A DNA stretch of 52,061 bases from Candidatus Uhrbacteria bacterium. Lineage in GTDB: Bacteria; Patescibacteriota; Patescibacteriia; SG8-24. The notes beneath the pieces were generated by a model that saw only the letters and a list, made by a program, of their open reading frames with translations, was not told the DNA's origin and ran no database searches. Positions within the stretch are counted from its first letter, which is position 1; each line of letters starts with the position of its first letter. Positions 1 through 6,786 of this stretch are shown in pieces. Location of the stretch: the NCBI GenBank assembly GCA_016929435.1, contig JAFGIV010000007.1:1-52061 (forward strand), read 5' to 3'. The position numbers were made by a program, and so were the translations under genes.

Positions 1-5
1 AAAGG

Positions 6-76
<71 letters not shown>

Positions 77-113
77 AAGTTAAGCGTCCGTAATCCGTAA
101 GCCGTTTTGTCGC

Positions 114-458
114 CTACCGCCGATGTGGCTTCTTCTTCCCTTCGAGCCTCTCAATCTCGGCCTTCAAACTTTTGACCTCTCTATCCCACACGAAGGGATT
201 GACCCGGGGCAACCCGGCCATTTCGGCCTTCAGGGCCGCAATTTTTTTTGCCTTTTCCGCCTCGGCGGCGGCTGCAGCTTCCTGGCGCTTGGCCGCAGCT
301 TCCCGCCGGGCCTTTCGCTGCTCGTAGTCCGCCTTCGAGGCAACCCTTTCCTCTTTGGCCCTCTTCTGCCTGCAAGCGGAGCACTCTTCGACACAGGCCG
401 CAATCACGCAGCCGCAGCCGCACATCTTCGTTCCAATACTCTTACTATTATTACCCAT
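114..458 (-). CDS. Small Cys-rich N-terminus plus Ala/Glu/Lys coiled-coil protein (MGNNSKSIGTKMCGCGCVIAACVEECSACRQKR...)
   Basis: ORF with AGGAG upstream of the internal ATG at 458; consensus promoter and terminator flank it. Confidence 0.7.
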   Translation of the reverse strand: MGNNSKSIGTKMCGCGCVIAACVEECSACRQKRAKEERVASKADYEQRKARREAAAKRQEAAAAAEAEKAKKIAALKAEMAGLPRVNPFVWDREVKSLKAEIERLEGKKKPHRR

Positions 459-529
459 CTTTCTTTTCTCCTGTTTTTTTGGCCCCGTTGCCGTTTCGGC
501 AATGGGAACGTTTTTAAACCACTGTGAAA

Positions 530-558
530 ATAATATCACAAAAAAACGGTTTTGTCAA
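530..558 (-). promoter_or_regulatory. Sigma70-type promoter TTGACA-N17-TATTAT for the 114-458 gene
   Basis: Plus strand ATAATA (530-535), 17 nt, TGTCAA (553-558). Confidence 0.75.
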
Positions 559-730
559 GGGTGTTGGGGGAGGGCGAAAAAATATTTAAGCCGGGAACTT
601 TAAGCCGGGGACTGTCCCCTGCCTTATTCCCCGCGGACTTTCGCTAAAATTGAGCCTATTTGGCGTCGCAAAACGCCTCAAGAAGGGCCTTTTGGTGGGA
701 AAACGAGGGACAGGTTTGAGCTTAAAATAT

Positions 731-756
731 AAAAAAGAGGGGACCTTGGCCCCCTC
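731..756 (-). terminator. Orphan minus-strand intrinsic terminator
   Basis: Minus strand GAGGGGGCCAAGGTCCCCTC followed by TTTTTT. Confidence 0.5.
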
Positions 757-791
757 CTGACTCTCCGTTCCGTTAGCTTACTTTTAGCCCC

Positions 792-833
792 TGAAAAATC
801 CCCTTGACATTTTTTTTTATTAAATGATATTTA
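792..833 (+). promoter_or_regulatory. Promoter upstream of the peptide/radical SAM locus (TTGACA at 804-809; weak -10 TATTTA at 828-833)
   Basis: TTGACA with an AT-rich spacer; the upstream block TGAAAAATCCCCTTGACA is shared with the 2903-2920 promoter. Confidence 0.6.
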
Positions 834-883
834 ATACTATGGGTATAGTAGTTCCTTCAACAACTCAAGGAAAGGATAAAATC

Positions 884-1060
884 GTGAAGGAAAGAATGGA
901 AAAGAGGTTCAATTATTGGCGCAAGAAGGAAGAAAAAATCGGTTGTGCCGCACCGCATTCTGTTCGGCAGGCAAAGGAGCATAGGCCCGGTGAGGCTTTT
1001 GCCTCCAGCGATTGTCAGGCCGACCCGTGCTCCTGTACGGGTTGCTCCGCATGGGATTAG
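884..1060 (+). CDS. Candidate RiPP precursor peptide: (V/M)KERMEKRFNYWRKKEEKIGCAAPHSVRQAKEHRPGEAFASSDCQADPCSCTGCSAWD
   Basis: Short ORF with AGGAAAGGA upstream of GTG at 884 (alternative ATG at 896); charged N-terminus, Cys-rich C-terminus; directly upstream of a radical SAM/SPASM gene. Confidence 0.55.
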   Translation: MKERMEKRFNYWRKKEEKIGCAAPHSVRQAKEHRPGEAFASSDCQADPCSCTGCSAWD

Positions 1061-1081
1061 GTGGTTGAGACGGATTTGCTT

Positions 1082-1114
1082 GCGACGAGACGGAACGGCC
1101 TCGTCGCCTTTTTT
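1082..1114 (+). terminator. Hairpin plus T-run between peptide ORF and radical SAM gene (candidate partial terminator/attenuator)
   Basis: GCGACGAG acggaacggc CTCGTCGC C TTTTTT. Confidence 0.75.
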
Positions 1115-1129
1115 AAGGAGATTGTTGAG

Positions 1130-2158
1130 ATGAGTAAGGCGATATTGTCCCTTCAGTGGCATCTGACCACAAAATGCGAGCAGCGCTGCAGGCACTGCTA
1201 CCTGTATACATCACCTGACGCCAAAAACGAGATTGAGGGGGAGAGAATGATGAATTACGCTTCCCTTATGTCCATTGTCGACAACCTAGTGTCCACCTGT
1301 CGCCGTATCGGCGCCGCCCCGCGTGTTTCGCTGACCGGTGGAAATCCGATACTGCACGGTCATTTCTGGAACCTTCTGTCCTATCTTCTCCAACAGGGAG
1401 TAATGGTGAGTATTCTCGGCAATCCGTTTGGTTTGACCGATGAAGTGGCGGCCAAGCTCTACTCTCTGGGAATACGGAAGTTTCAACTCTCTCTTGACGG
1501 AATGGAGGAGACCCATGATCGATTCAGGAAACCCGGTTCGTTTTCCGCAACAGTCGAGGCATGCGATGTTCTTCGCCGCAACAATATCGACGTAGCGATC
1601 ATGTCGACCGTATCAAGGGCCAATGCCTCCGACATACCCGCCTTGATCGATAAGGTTGTGGATCTCGGGGTTCGGGCATATGCCTTTGCCCGGCATTGCC
1701 CAGGCGACGGGAATGCAAGCAATAGCTTCACCCCATCGGAATACAGGGAATTTCTTGCGACGGTTTGGGAGTCGTTCGGGCGCCGGGCCAATTCCGGGAC
1801 CGAATTTATCCTAAAGGACCATCTTTGGAACCTGTTCCTGATGGAGCGTAAACTGTTCATTCCGCAGGATACGGACGGTGTTGTTGTTGACGGGTGCGGA
1901 TTGGGCATCTCCCATATGACTGTCCTGGCTGATGGGAACGTTTACGCCTGTCGTCGGTTCAAGAGTCCGATCGGAAAGGTTCCGGAACAGAGCCTGTATG
2001 ATATCTTCTTCGGGGAGGCTCTCGATCGTTACCGTGATTTTGACCGTTTGGAGAAATGTCGCGAATGTCCGTTGTTAAATTACTGCCGCGGGTGCATGGC
2101 CGTCACCCATTCCACGACCGGAAGGTGGGAGGCGGCCGATCCACAATGCTGGAGGTGA
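1130..2158 (+). CDS. Radical SAM/SPASM domain protein (candidate peptide maturase)
   Basis: CEQRCRHC (CxxxCxxC) motif near the N-terminus; C-terminal Cys-rich region (CGLG...CRRF...CRECPLLNYCRGC...CW) typical of SPASM; AAGGAG RBS at 1115-1120, ATG at 1130. Confidence 0.9.
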   Translation: MSKAILSLQWHLTTKCEQRCRHCYLYTSPDAKNEIEGERMMNYASLMSIVDNLVSTCRRIGAAPRVSLTGGNPILHGHFWNLLSYLLQQGVMVSILGNPFGLTDEVAAKLYSLGIRKFQLSLDGMEETHDRFRKPGSFSATVEACDVLRRNNIDVAIMSTVSRANASDIPALIDKVVDLGVRAYAFARHCPGDGNASNSFTPSEYREFLATVWESFGRRANSGTEFILKDHLWNLFLMERKLFIPQDTDGVVVDGCGLGISHMTVLADGNVYACRRFKSPIGKVPEQSLYDIFFGEALDRYRDFDRLEKCRECPLLNYCRGCMAVTHSTTGRWEAADPQCWR

Positions 2159-2180
2159 TGGTCTAGTCCATCAATTAAAT

Positions 2181-2213
2181 AGGCGACCCAACAACAGGAT
2201 CGCCTTCTTTTGT
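2181..2213 (+). terminator. Intrinsic terminator after the radical SAM gene
   Basis: AGGCGAcccaacaacaggaTCGCCTTCTTTTGT. Confidence 0.55.
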
Positions 2214-2831
2214 CTATTGGGTCGCCAGGAACGTGACCGTGTCGCCCCGCTCTCCGAAGTAGTCGTGGTGGAACTCCTCGACCCGTCCGAACGTTTCCTC
2301 CAGCAGGGAACGGAATTCGGCGTAGGAGACGGCGATGCTGGGCTTGTCCTCCGGCCGGTACTCAACCCCGTCGTAAAGAACCGGCGTGATGACGCAGAGT
2401 ACCGATCCCGCGTTCATCATCTCCTTGACGGTCTTCAGAAACCTGGACCTGTCCCGGACGAAAGCGACGGTCAGCTTGCAGAGGATCAGGTCGTACCGAC
2501 CCTCGGCCAGTTCGGACCGGTCCAGACCGTCCAGGTCTCCCCGCGACAGCCGGTCCGAATCGATGGCCTTGTCGGCCATCTCCAAGGCGACGGAGGAGCA
2601 GTCCATCCCCCTGACGTCGGTGATCCCCGCAGCCGCCAGCTTGGCCAGGGAATCGCCGGTGCCGCACCCCAGGTCCAAGACCGTGGCCGGACGCCGTCCG
2701 GTCAAGGCCTCGATTCGTTCCAGCAGGCGGTTTAGGAACACCAAATTCAGCGGCTTGTAGGCCGCACCGCCTGTGTATAGCCCGTCCCACTTCTGGGATG
2801 GGGTTAGGTCGTTCGTCGGTAAGGTAGTCAT
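2214..2831 (-). CDS. Class I SAM-dependent methyltransferase
   Basis: VLDLGCGTGDSLAKL motif I and methyltransferase-like layout. Confidence 0.85.
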   Translation of the reverse strand: MTTLPTNDLTPSQKWDGLYTGGAAYKPLNLVFLNRLLERIEALTGRRPATVLDLGCGTGDSLAKLAAAGITDVRGMDCSSVALEMADKAIDSDRLSRGDLDGLDRSELAEGRYDLILCKLTVAFVRDRSRFLKTVKEMMNAGSVLCVITPVLYDGVEYRPEDKPSIAVSYAEFRSLLEETFGRVEEFHHDYFGERGDTVTFLATQ

Positions 2832-2914
2832 AAATCAATGGCGTATACAGTAATTTGCCTTATTGAGTGCAGACTATCATAAACGCCCCGTGAAGTCATC
2901 TTTGAAAAATCCCC

Positions 2915-2943
2915 TTGACAGCCAAAACAATACCTGCTATAGT
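2915..2943 (+). promoter_or_regulatory. Consensus promoter TTGACA-N17-TATAGT
   Basis: TTGACA at 2915-2920, TATAGT at 2938-2943. Confidence 0.85.
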
Positions 2944-2983
2944 GGTATCTTGTGCCAGACGGACAAAGAGATCGAGGTTGACG

Positions 2984-3022
2984 ACAGGATCCAGTAACGC
3001 GGTTATTTAGCCTGATAACGGA
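2984..3022 (+). repeat. 39-bp repeat copy 1: acaggatccagtaacgcggttatttagcctgataacgga
   Basis: Identical to 3093-3131. Confidence 0.95.
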
Positions 3023-3092
3023 CCTTGAAACCCTCATTGCGATGCCTGGAGAGATGCTCCCGAACGGAAGAGATGCGCAAGACGAAGCGGAA

Positions 3093-3131
3093 ACAGGATC
3101 CAGTAACGCGGTTATTTAGCCTGATAACGGA
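3093..3131 (+). repeat. 39-bp repeat copy 2
   Basis: Identical to 2984-3022, offset 109 bp. Confidence 0.95.
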
Positions 3132-3134
3132 ACT

Positions 3135-3347
3135 TCATTCTCTCGAATAAAAAGACAGCCCTGGCCTTCGGACCGGGGCTGTTTTGTCTGTCCGTCTAGA
3201 GAAGACCGTCCAGGTATCTGTCCGGTAGACGCCCCAGTGGGCGATAATGGCATGTCCGCAGATACCCTGAAGTTTATCGTGCATCGACAGCTTGGCGATC
3301 AATTTCCTTGCTTTCCCTATTTCTTCGTCCAACTCCTGACCTTTCAT
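3135..3347 (-). CDS. Short hypothetical protein (70 aa)
   Basis: ORF with AAGGAG upstream of ATG at 3347; its 3' end runs through the ncRNA terminator. Confidence 0.35.
   Translation of the reverse strand: MKGQELDEEIGKARKLIAKLSMHDKLQGICGHAIIAHWGVYRTDTWTVFSRRTDKTAPVRRPGLSFYSRE
3155..3188 (+). terminator. Intrinsic terminator of the candidate ncRNA (potentially bidirectional)
   Basis: ACAGCCCtggccttcggaccgGGGCTGT TTTGTCT; the minus strand also ends in a T-rich tail (GTCTTTTT). Confidence 0.8.
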
Positions 3348-3371
3348 CCTTTTTCTCCTTGTTTAAAAAAC

Positions 3372-3402
3372 GCCTTCAGTTCGGACATGAAGGCGTTTTA
3401 AC
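3372..3402 (-). terminator. Intrinsic terminator after the nucleotidyltransferase gene
   Basis: Minus strand AAAACGCCTTCatgtccgaactGAAGGCGTTTTTT. Confidence 0.8.
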
Positions 3403-3434
3403 CCACCGGGACAGGAAATCAATCGCCGCCCCGA

Positions 3435-3908
3435 TCACGAACCATTCCGCAACACCTCGGAATATCCCTTCAGCAGCTCGGAACTGGAACGGACCTTCCC
3501 GCCGGTCCCGACATTGAAGACCATCCGGCAGCCGATTTCGTTGCATACCGCCACCTCGGGAATGTTGTCCTGAAACCGGTCGCCGCCGTTGGCAAAAACG
3601 TCCGGCCTGACCTTTCTCAAGGCGCTGCAGATGCTCATGTCCTCCGTACCCGGTTCATGGTCGCTGATGACCACCTCATCAACCCACCTGATCGATTCGA
3701 TGATTTCCTTCCTGTCCTCCTGCGGCATGAAGGGGTCCGTCCCCTTCTTGAGACGGATCCAATTGTCGTTGTTGACGATAACGACCAACCGGTCTCCGAG
3801 GGCCTTGGCCTCCCGGAACATCCGGACATGGCCGATGTGTATCGGGTCAAACCCGCCGCTGACCGCCACCGTAACCCCGTTCCCGTTCCCGTTTTTTTGA
3901 GTTTGCAT
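3435..3908 (-). CDS. Adenylyl/cytidylyltransferase-family protein (cytidyltransferase-like)
   Basis: GGFDPIHIGHVRMFREAKALGD (HxGH nucleotidyltransferase motif), SSSELL near C-terminus. Confidence 0.85.
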   Translation of the reverse strand: MQTQKNGNGNGVTVAVSGGFDPIHIGHVRMFREAKALGDRLVVIVNNDNWIRLKKGTDPFMPQEDRKEIIESIRWVDEVVISDHEPGTEDMSICSALRKVRPDVFANGGDRFQDNIPEVAVCNEIGCRMVFNVGTGGKVRSSSELLKGYSEVLRNGS

Positions 3909-3920
3909 AAGACCGTAACG

Positions 3921-4580
3921 TTAAGACTTTGATTTTCTGCGCGTTACCCCCCTTTTTTTCGTCTCCTTTCCTGACCACTTCCGGTCCCTCTCGTTCCGGT
4001 CAACGAACCAGGCGTCACCCACCATAGACCACCAGGAATCCGGGCTGGTCTTCAGCATGAACCCCACCAACCTCTTTGCCGGAACGGTCTTGAGCCGTTT
4101 CACGGCAATCCCGATCCATTCCCTGGCCTTGGTGTTTCCCTTCTCCTCCTCACCCCGCAGGGTGGCGATCCATTCCAGGGTGTCGGCGTCCTTCACCAAC
4201 CGGGCCTCCGGGGTTTTCCGTTCGTGTTCCTCCTCGTAAAGATCGAGGATTTCCGGACCGAACGGGACGCTCCTGGAGATGTCGGTCACAGCCTCGGTTT
4301 CGTTCAGCCGCCCATAGCGTTGGTGCACATAGTTGTGGTCGGATGTCCGCCCCTCGCCGATGTCGTGAAAAAGCGCCATCAGGACCACCTTCATCCTGTC
4401 GACCCGCGGTTCCAGATGCGCCAGGGCATAGGCGATCATGGCCGTATGGAAAAGGTGTTCGGCCACCGACTGACGGCCGCTTCCCAAAAACCAAAGGCCG
4501 GACCGGGGGGTTTGGCTGTGGATGCCGGTCTCGTATATGAAATCGACGATTTGCCGGTAGGTATCGTTGTTTTTGGTCAT
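3921..4580 (-). CDS. HD-domain phosphohydrolase (YfbR-like)
   Basis: AEHLFHTAMIAY...ALFHDIGEGRTSD, VKDADTLEW. Confidence 0.85.
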   Translation of the reverse strand: MTKNNDTYRQIVDFIYETGIHSQTPRSGLWFLGSGRQSVAEHLFHTAMIAYALAHLEPRVDRMKVVLMALFHDIGEGRTSDHNYVHQRYGRLNETEAVTDISRSVPFGPEILDLYEEEHERKTPEARLVKDADTLEWIATLRGEEEKGNTKAREWIGIAVKRLKTVPAKRLVGFMLKTSPDSWWSMVGDAWFVDRNERDRKWSGKETKKRGVTRRKSKS

Positions 4581-4667
4581 ATTGCCCTAAAGATTATCCC
4601 TCACGCCATTCGTTAGGTACGTTAACCATACTATAACGGGCCTGTTTTCCAAAACGGGAGGCAGGCG

Positions 4668-5177
4668 CTAAACCCCCTCTTCCAGGATCTGCGGGTAGCT
4701 TTTTACTGTTGATCTCCCGAAATCAAGCCCCAGAATTCCGGCCAATTCATCGATCTTCGGCTCATCCCCCTCAATTTCAACGAACGCCATCCCGTTCAGG
4801 GTATCCATTTCGATTGCCATGCCGTCCAGCTCCCAATGCTCCCGATTCTTGACGTATCGGAAAGACTCTCCGAACCCCAGGTTCTCCAGGATCGCCGTAA
4901 CCGTCGGGATGTCGTCGACCGCCGTCTCGTATTCGTCCCGCAACTTATACCTGGCGTCCTCGGACGGTTTGGCCTTTACCGTCAGGCGGTTTCCCGAGCT
5001 TCCCTGCCGTTTCAGGCGCAGGGTACGGCCACTGGCCTTCAGCCTCCGGTCTGACGTGTCGAAAAACCAGTTCTCCTCCTCCCCTTTCCATGCCAGAACC
5101 GCCCCCAACCCGATCAGTTTGGACCGCACCGGTTCCAGATCGTCAACCGCAAATTTAAGCTCAAGTTCCCGGGACAT
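4668..5177 (-). CDS. CYTH domain protein (class IV adenylate cyclase/thiamine triphosphatase-like)
   Basis: MSRELELKF (ExExK signature), LRLKRQGSSGNRLTVKAK. Confidence 0.85.
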   Translation of the reverse strand: MSRELELKFAVDDLEPVRSKLIGLGAVLAWKGEEENWFFDTSDRRLKASGRTLRLKRQGSSGNRLTVKAKPSEDARYKLRDEYETAVDDIPTVTAILENLGFGESFRYVKNREHWELDGMAIEMDTLNGMAFVEIEGDEPKIDELAGILGLDFGRSTVKSYPQILEEGV

Positions 5178-5320
5178 GTTGTGTCGGTTATCCTTTACCC
5201 AATAACCGTAATCTTAAACCAATGCCGGACATGACGCAAAACGGCCCTTGACTTAAAACCTGTTCGTGAAATAAGATGTCCCTAAATACGGAAACCGAAA
5301 AAAACGGAGGAGACCAAAAA

Positions 5321-5560
5321 ATGAATGGCATAATAAAGGTAAAAATGGTTCTTTGTCATGATGACCCGCCCTGTTCCGCCCCGTTGGCCAAAAAAGATAG
5401 CGGACGGTACTGCAAAAAATGCGGCCTGTATCCGGATACCCAAAGCGTCTGTCTCCGGGCATACTGCCCGGACTGTGACTGTCCGCTTCAAACCGACCAT
5501 CGGCAAAGACTTCACTGTCCCCGATGCGGAAAAATTGCGGTAAAAGAATCCGACAAGTAA
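5321..5560 (+). CDS. Small zinc-ribbon-like protein, multiple CxxC motifs
   Basis: CKKC, CPDC, CPRC motifs; GGAGG upstream of ATG at 5321; followed by a terminator. Confidence 0.7.
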   Translation: MNGIIKVKMVLCHDDPPCSAPLAKKDSGRYCKKCGLYPDTQSVCLRAYCPDCDCPLQTDHRQRLHCPRCGKIAVKESDK

Positions 5561-5583
5561 AAACGCCGAATATCTGGCTTATA

Positions 5584-5613
5584 AAAACCGCCCCGTTCCG
5601 GGAGCGGTTTTTT
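5584..5613 (+). terminator. Intrinsic terminator
   Basis: AAAACCGCccCGTTCCGGGAGCGGTTTTTT. Confidence 0.8.
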
Positions 5614-5637
5614 GCGGATTGGAACCCCCGACACCGG

Positions 5638-6147
5638 TCATTCAGCCGGCCTGTCCAGGAAACGGGCGGCCCTCTCCTGAAGGTCGGCTATGGTTTCGGC
5701 ATCGACGGAGGTAATCGTTATTTGGACCCCATCCGTGATGTTGTCCACCCGGACATCCACGTTTTCGTTCCGTGGCCCGATCATGCCGCCCAACGGCCCC
5801 ATGCCTTTCCCCTCACCGAAACGATCCGTGCCGCCAGAACGTCCCTGACCCCCCAATCGACCGGCCTTCATTTCCCCCATCTTGGCCTGTCTCTCCTCAA
5901 CGGTCATGTCTTTCCAGGCCTCCATTTCCGCCTGCCGTGCGGCCCGGCATTCCTCTGTCTTGGCGTTCCACTCGTCCGTCCCCCTCTCCAGACCGTCCAG
6001 ATCGCACCCTGCCTTAGACCCGCCGTGCGGACCGCGGAACCCTTCGGTCCCGAAGGCCCCGGCCGGCAAGGCGTTCAGGGCATATCCGCCAAGGCCGAAC
6101 GAGACGACGGCAGCGGAAATAAGGCCAATTTTAGCTTTGGTGAACAT
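5638..6147 (-). CDS. Hypothetical secreted protein with N-terminal signal-like segment
   Basis: MFTKAKIGLISAAVVSFGLGGYALNALPAGAFG... N-terminus. Confidence 0.65.
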   Translation of the reverse strand: MFTKAKIGLISAAVVSFGLGGYALNALPAGAFGTEGFRGPHGGSKAGCDLDGLERGTDEWNAKTEECRAARQAEMEAWKDMTVEERQAKMGEMKAGRLGGQGRSGGTDRFGEGKGMGPLGGMIGPRNENVDVRVDNITDGVQITITSVDAETIADLQERAARFLDRPAE

Positions 6148-6282
6148 AGATGTCTGTTAGTTATTTATGAACCATGGTTCCGGTGCCGCCCGTGTCCGGC
6201 AACACCTGTAATCAATACGAAAAAAGGGTGACCGCAGGTGCATCCGACGATCCTCCCAACGGAAATCGGATTGCCCATAGGG

Positions 6283-6786
6283 CTATCCCTCCCACGGCTC
6301 GTAAGACAGACGGTTGTATTCGCCAGTCTCGAACTCTGCGATCCCCTCCTCCTGCCAAAGCAGAAAATGGCTGAGTCCCAGATCCAGTGCCAGACGACTG
6401 CAGACCGTGCAGAAAGGACGGCCGGACTTCAGGATATCCCCATGGTCGTCGACCCTGGTGAAATACAGCTTAGCCCCGACGATCCGGTCCGAATGGTGCC
6501 ATAGGGCATCGAGTGCGGCCCGCCACTCGGCGTGCATGCAGCAGGTCCGGTCGTATTTCGGCTTGCCCTCCCCGACCTGGGAATCGCACATCCGGTGCTT
6601 TTCCGAATCCAAAGGCGGGGCGTTATATCCTGCCCCGATGATTTCCTCGTCCTTCACGACCACGGCGCCGCACTTGGCCGAACGGCAGAGGGCCCTGCAC
6701 GCCATGTCTGCCGCCGCATGCATCCAATGCTTAGCCTCATCTTCCCGCTCTCCAGTTAGGTATTCCATAGTGTGGTCAATCGTCAT
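6283..6786 (-). CDS. Cytidine/deoxycytidylate deaminase-family zinc protein
   Basis: CCMHAEWRAALDAL (HAE) and GRPFCTVCSRLAL (PCxxC-like, here PFCTVC) motifs. Confidence 0.8.
   Translation of the reverse strand: MTIDHTMEYLTGEREDEAKHWMHAAADMACRALCRSAKCGAVVVKDEEIIGAGYNAPPLDSEKHRMCDSQVGEGKPKYDRTCCMHAEWRAALDALWHHSDRIVGAKLYFTRVDDHGDILKSGRPFCTVCSRLALDLGLSHFLLWQEEGIAEFETGEYNRLSYEPWEG

Larger units (their letters stand above)
2950..3188 (+). ncRNA. Candidate structured non-coding RNA containing two perfect 39-bp repeats
   Basis: Consensus promoter upstream, intrinsic terminator downstream, no plausible plus-strand ORF, repeats at 2984-3022 and 3093-3131 with internal GTTAT/ATAAC hairpin. Confidence 0.7.

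Noticed and set aside
824-883. Upstream ATG starts (824, 839) for the peptide ORF
   Set aside because: They lie in or at the promoter -10/start region; GTG 884 or ATG 896 have SD-like sequence and fit the expected transcript start.
857-1195. 112-aa minus-strand ORF across the peptide locus
   Set aside because: No SD or domain, overlaps a promoter, hairpin and the start of a convincing radical SAM gene.
2828-3037. 69-aa minus-strand ORF over the ncRNA promoter
   Set aside because: Overlaps a consensus promoter and repeat; no recognisable protein features.
2984-3131. Two 39-bp repeats as a minimal CRISPR array
   Set aside because: Only two copies, a 70-nt spacing, no cas genes in the window, and the repeats lie inside a promoter-terminator transcription unit.
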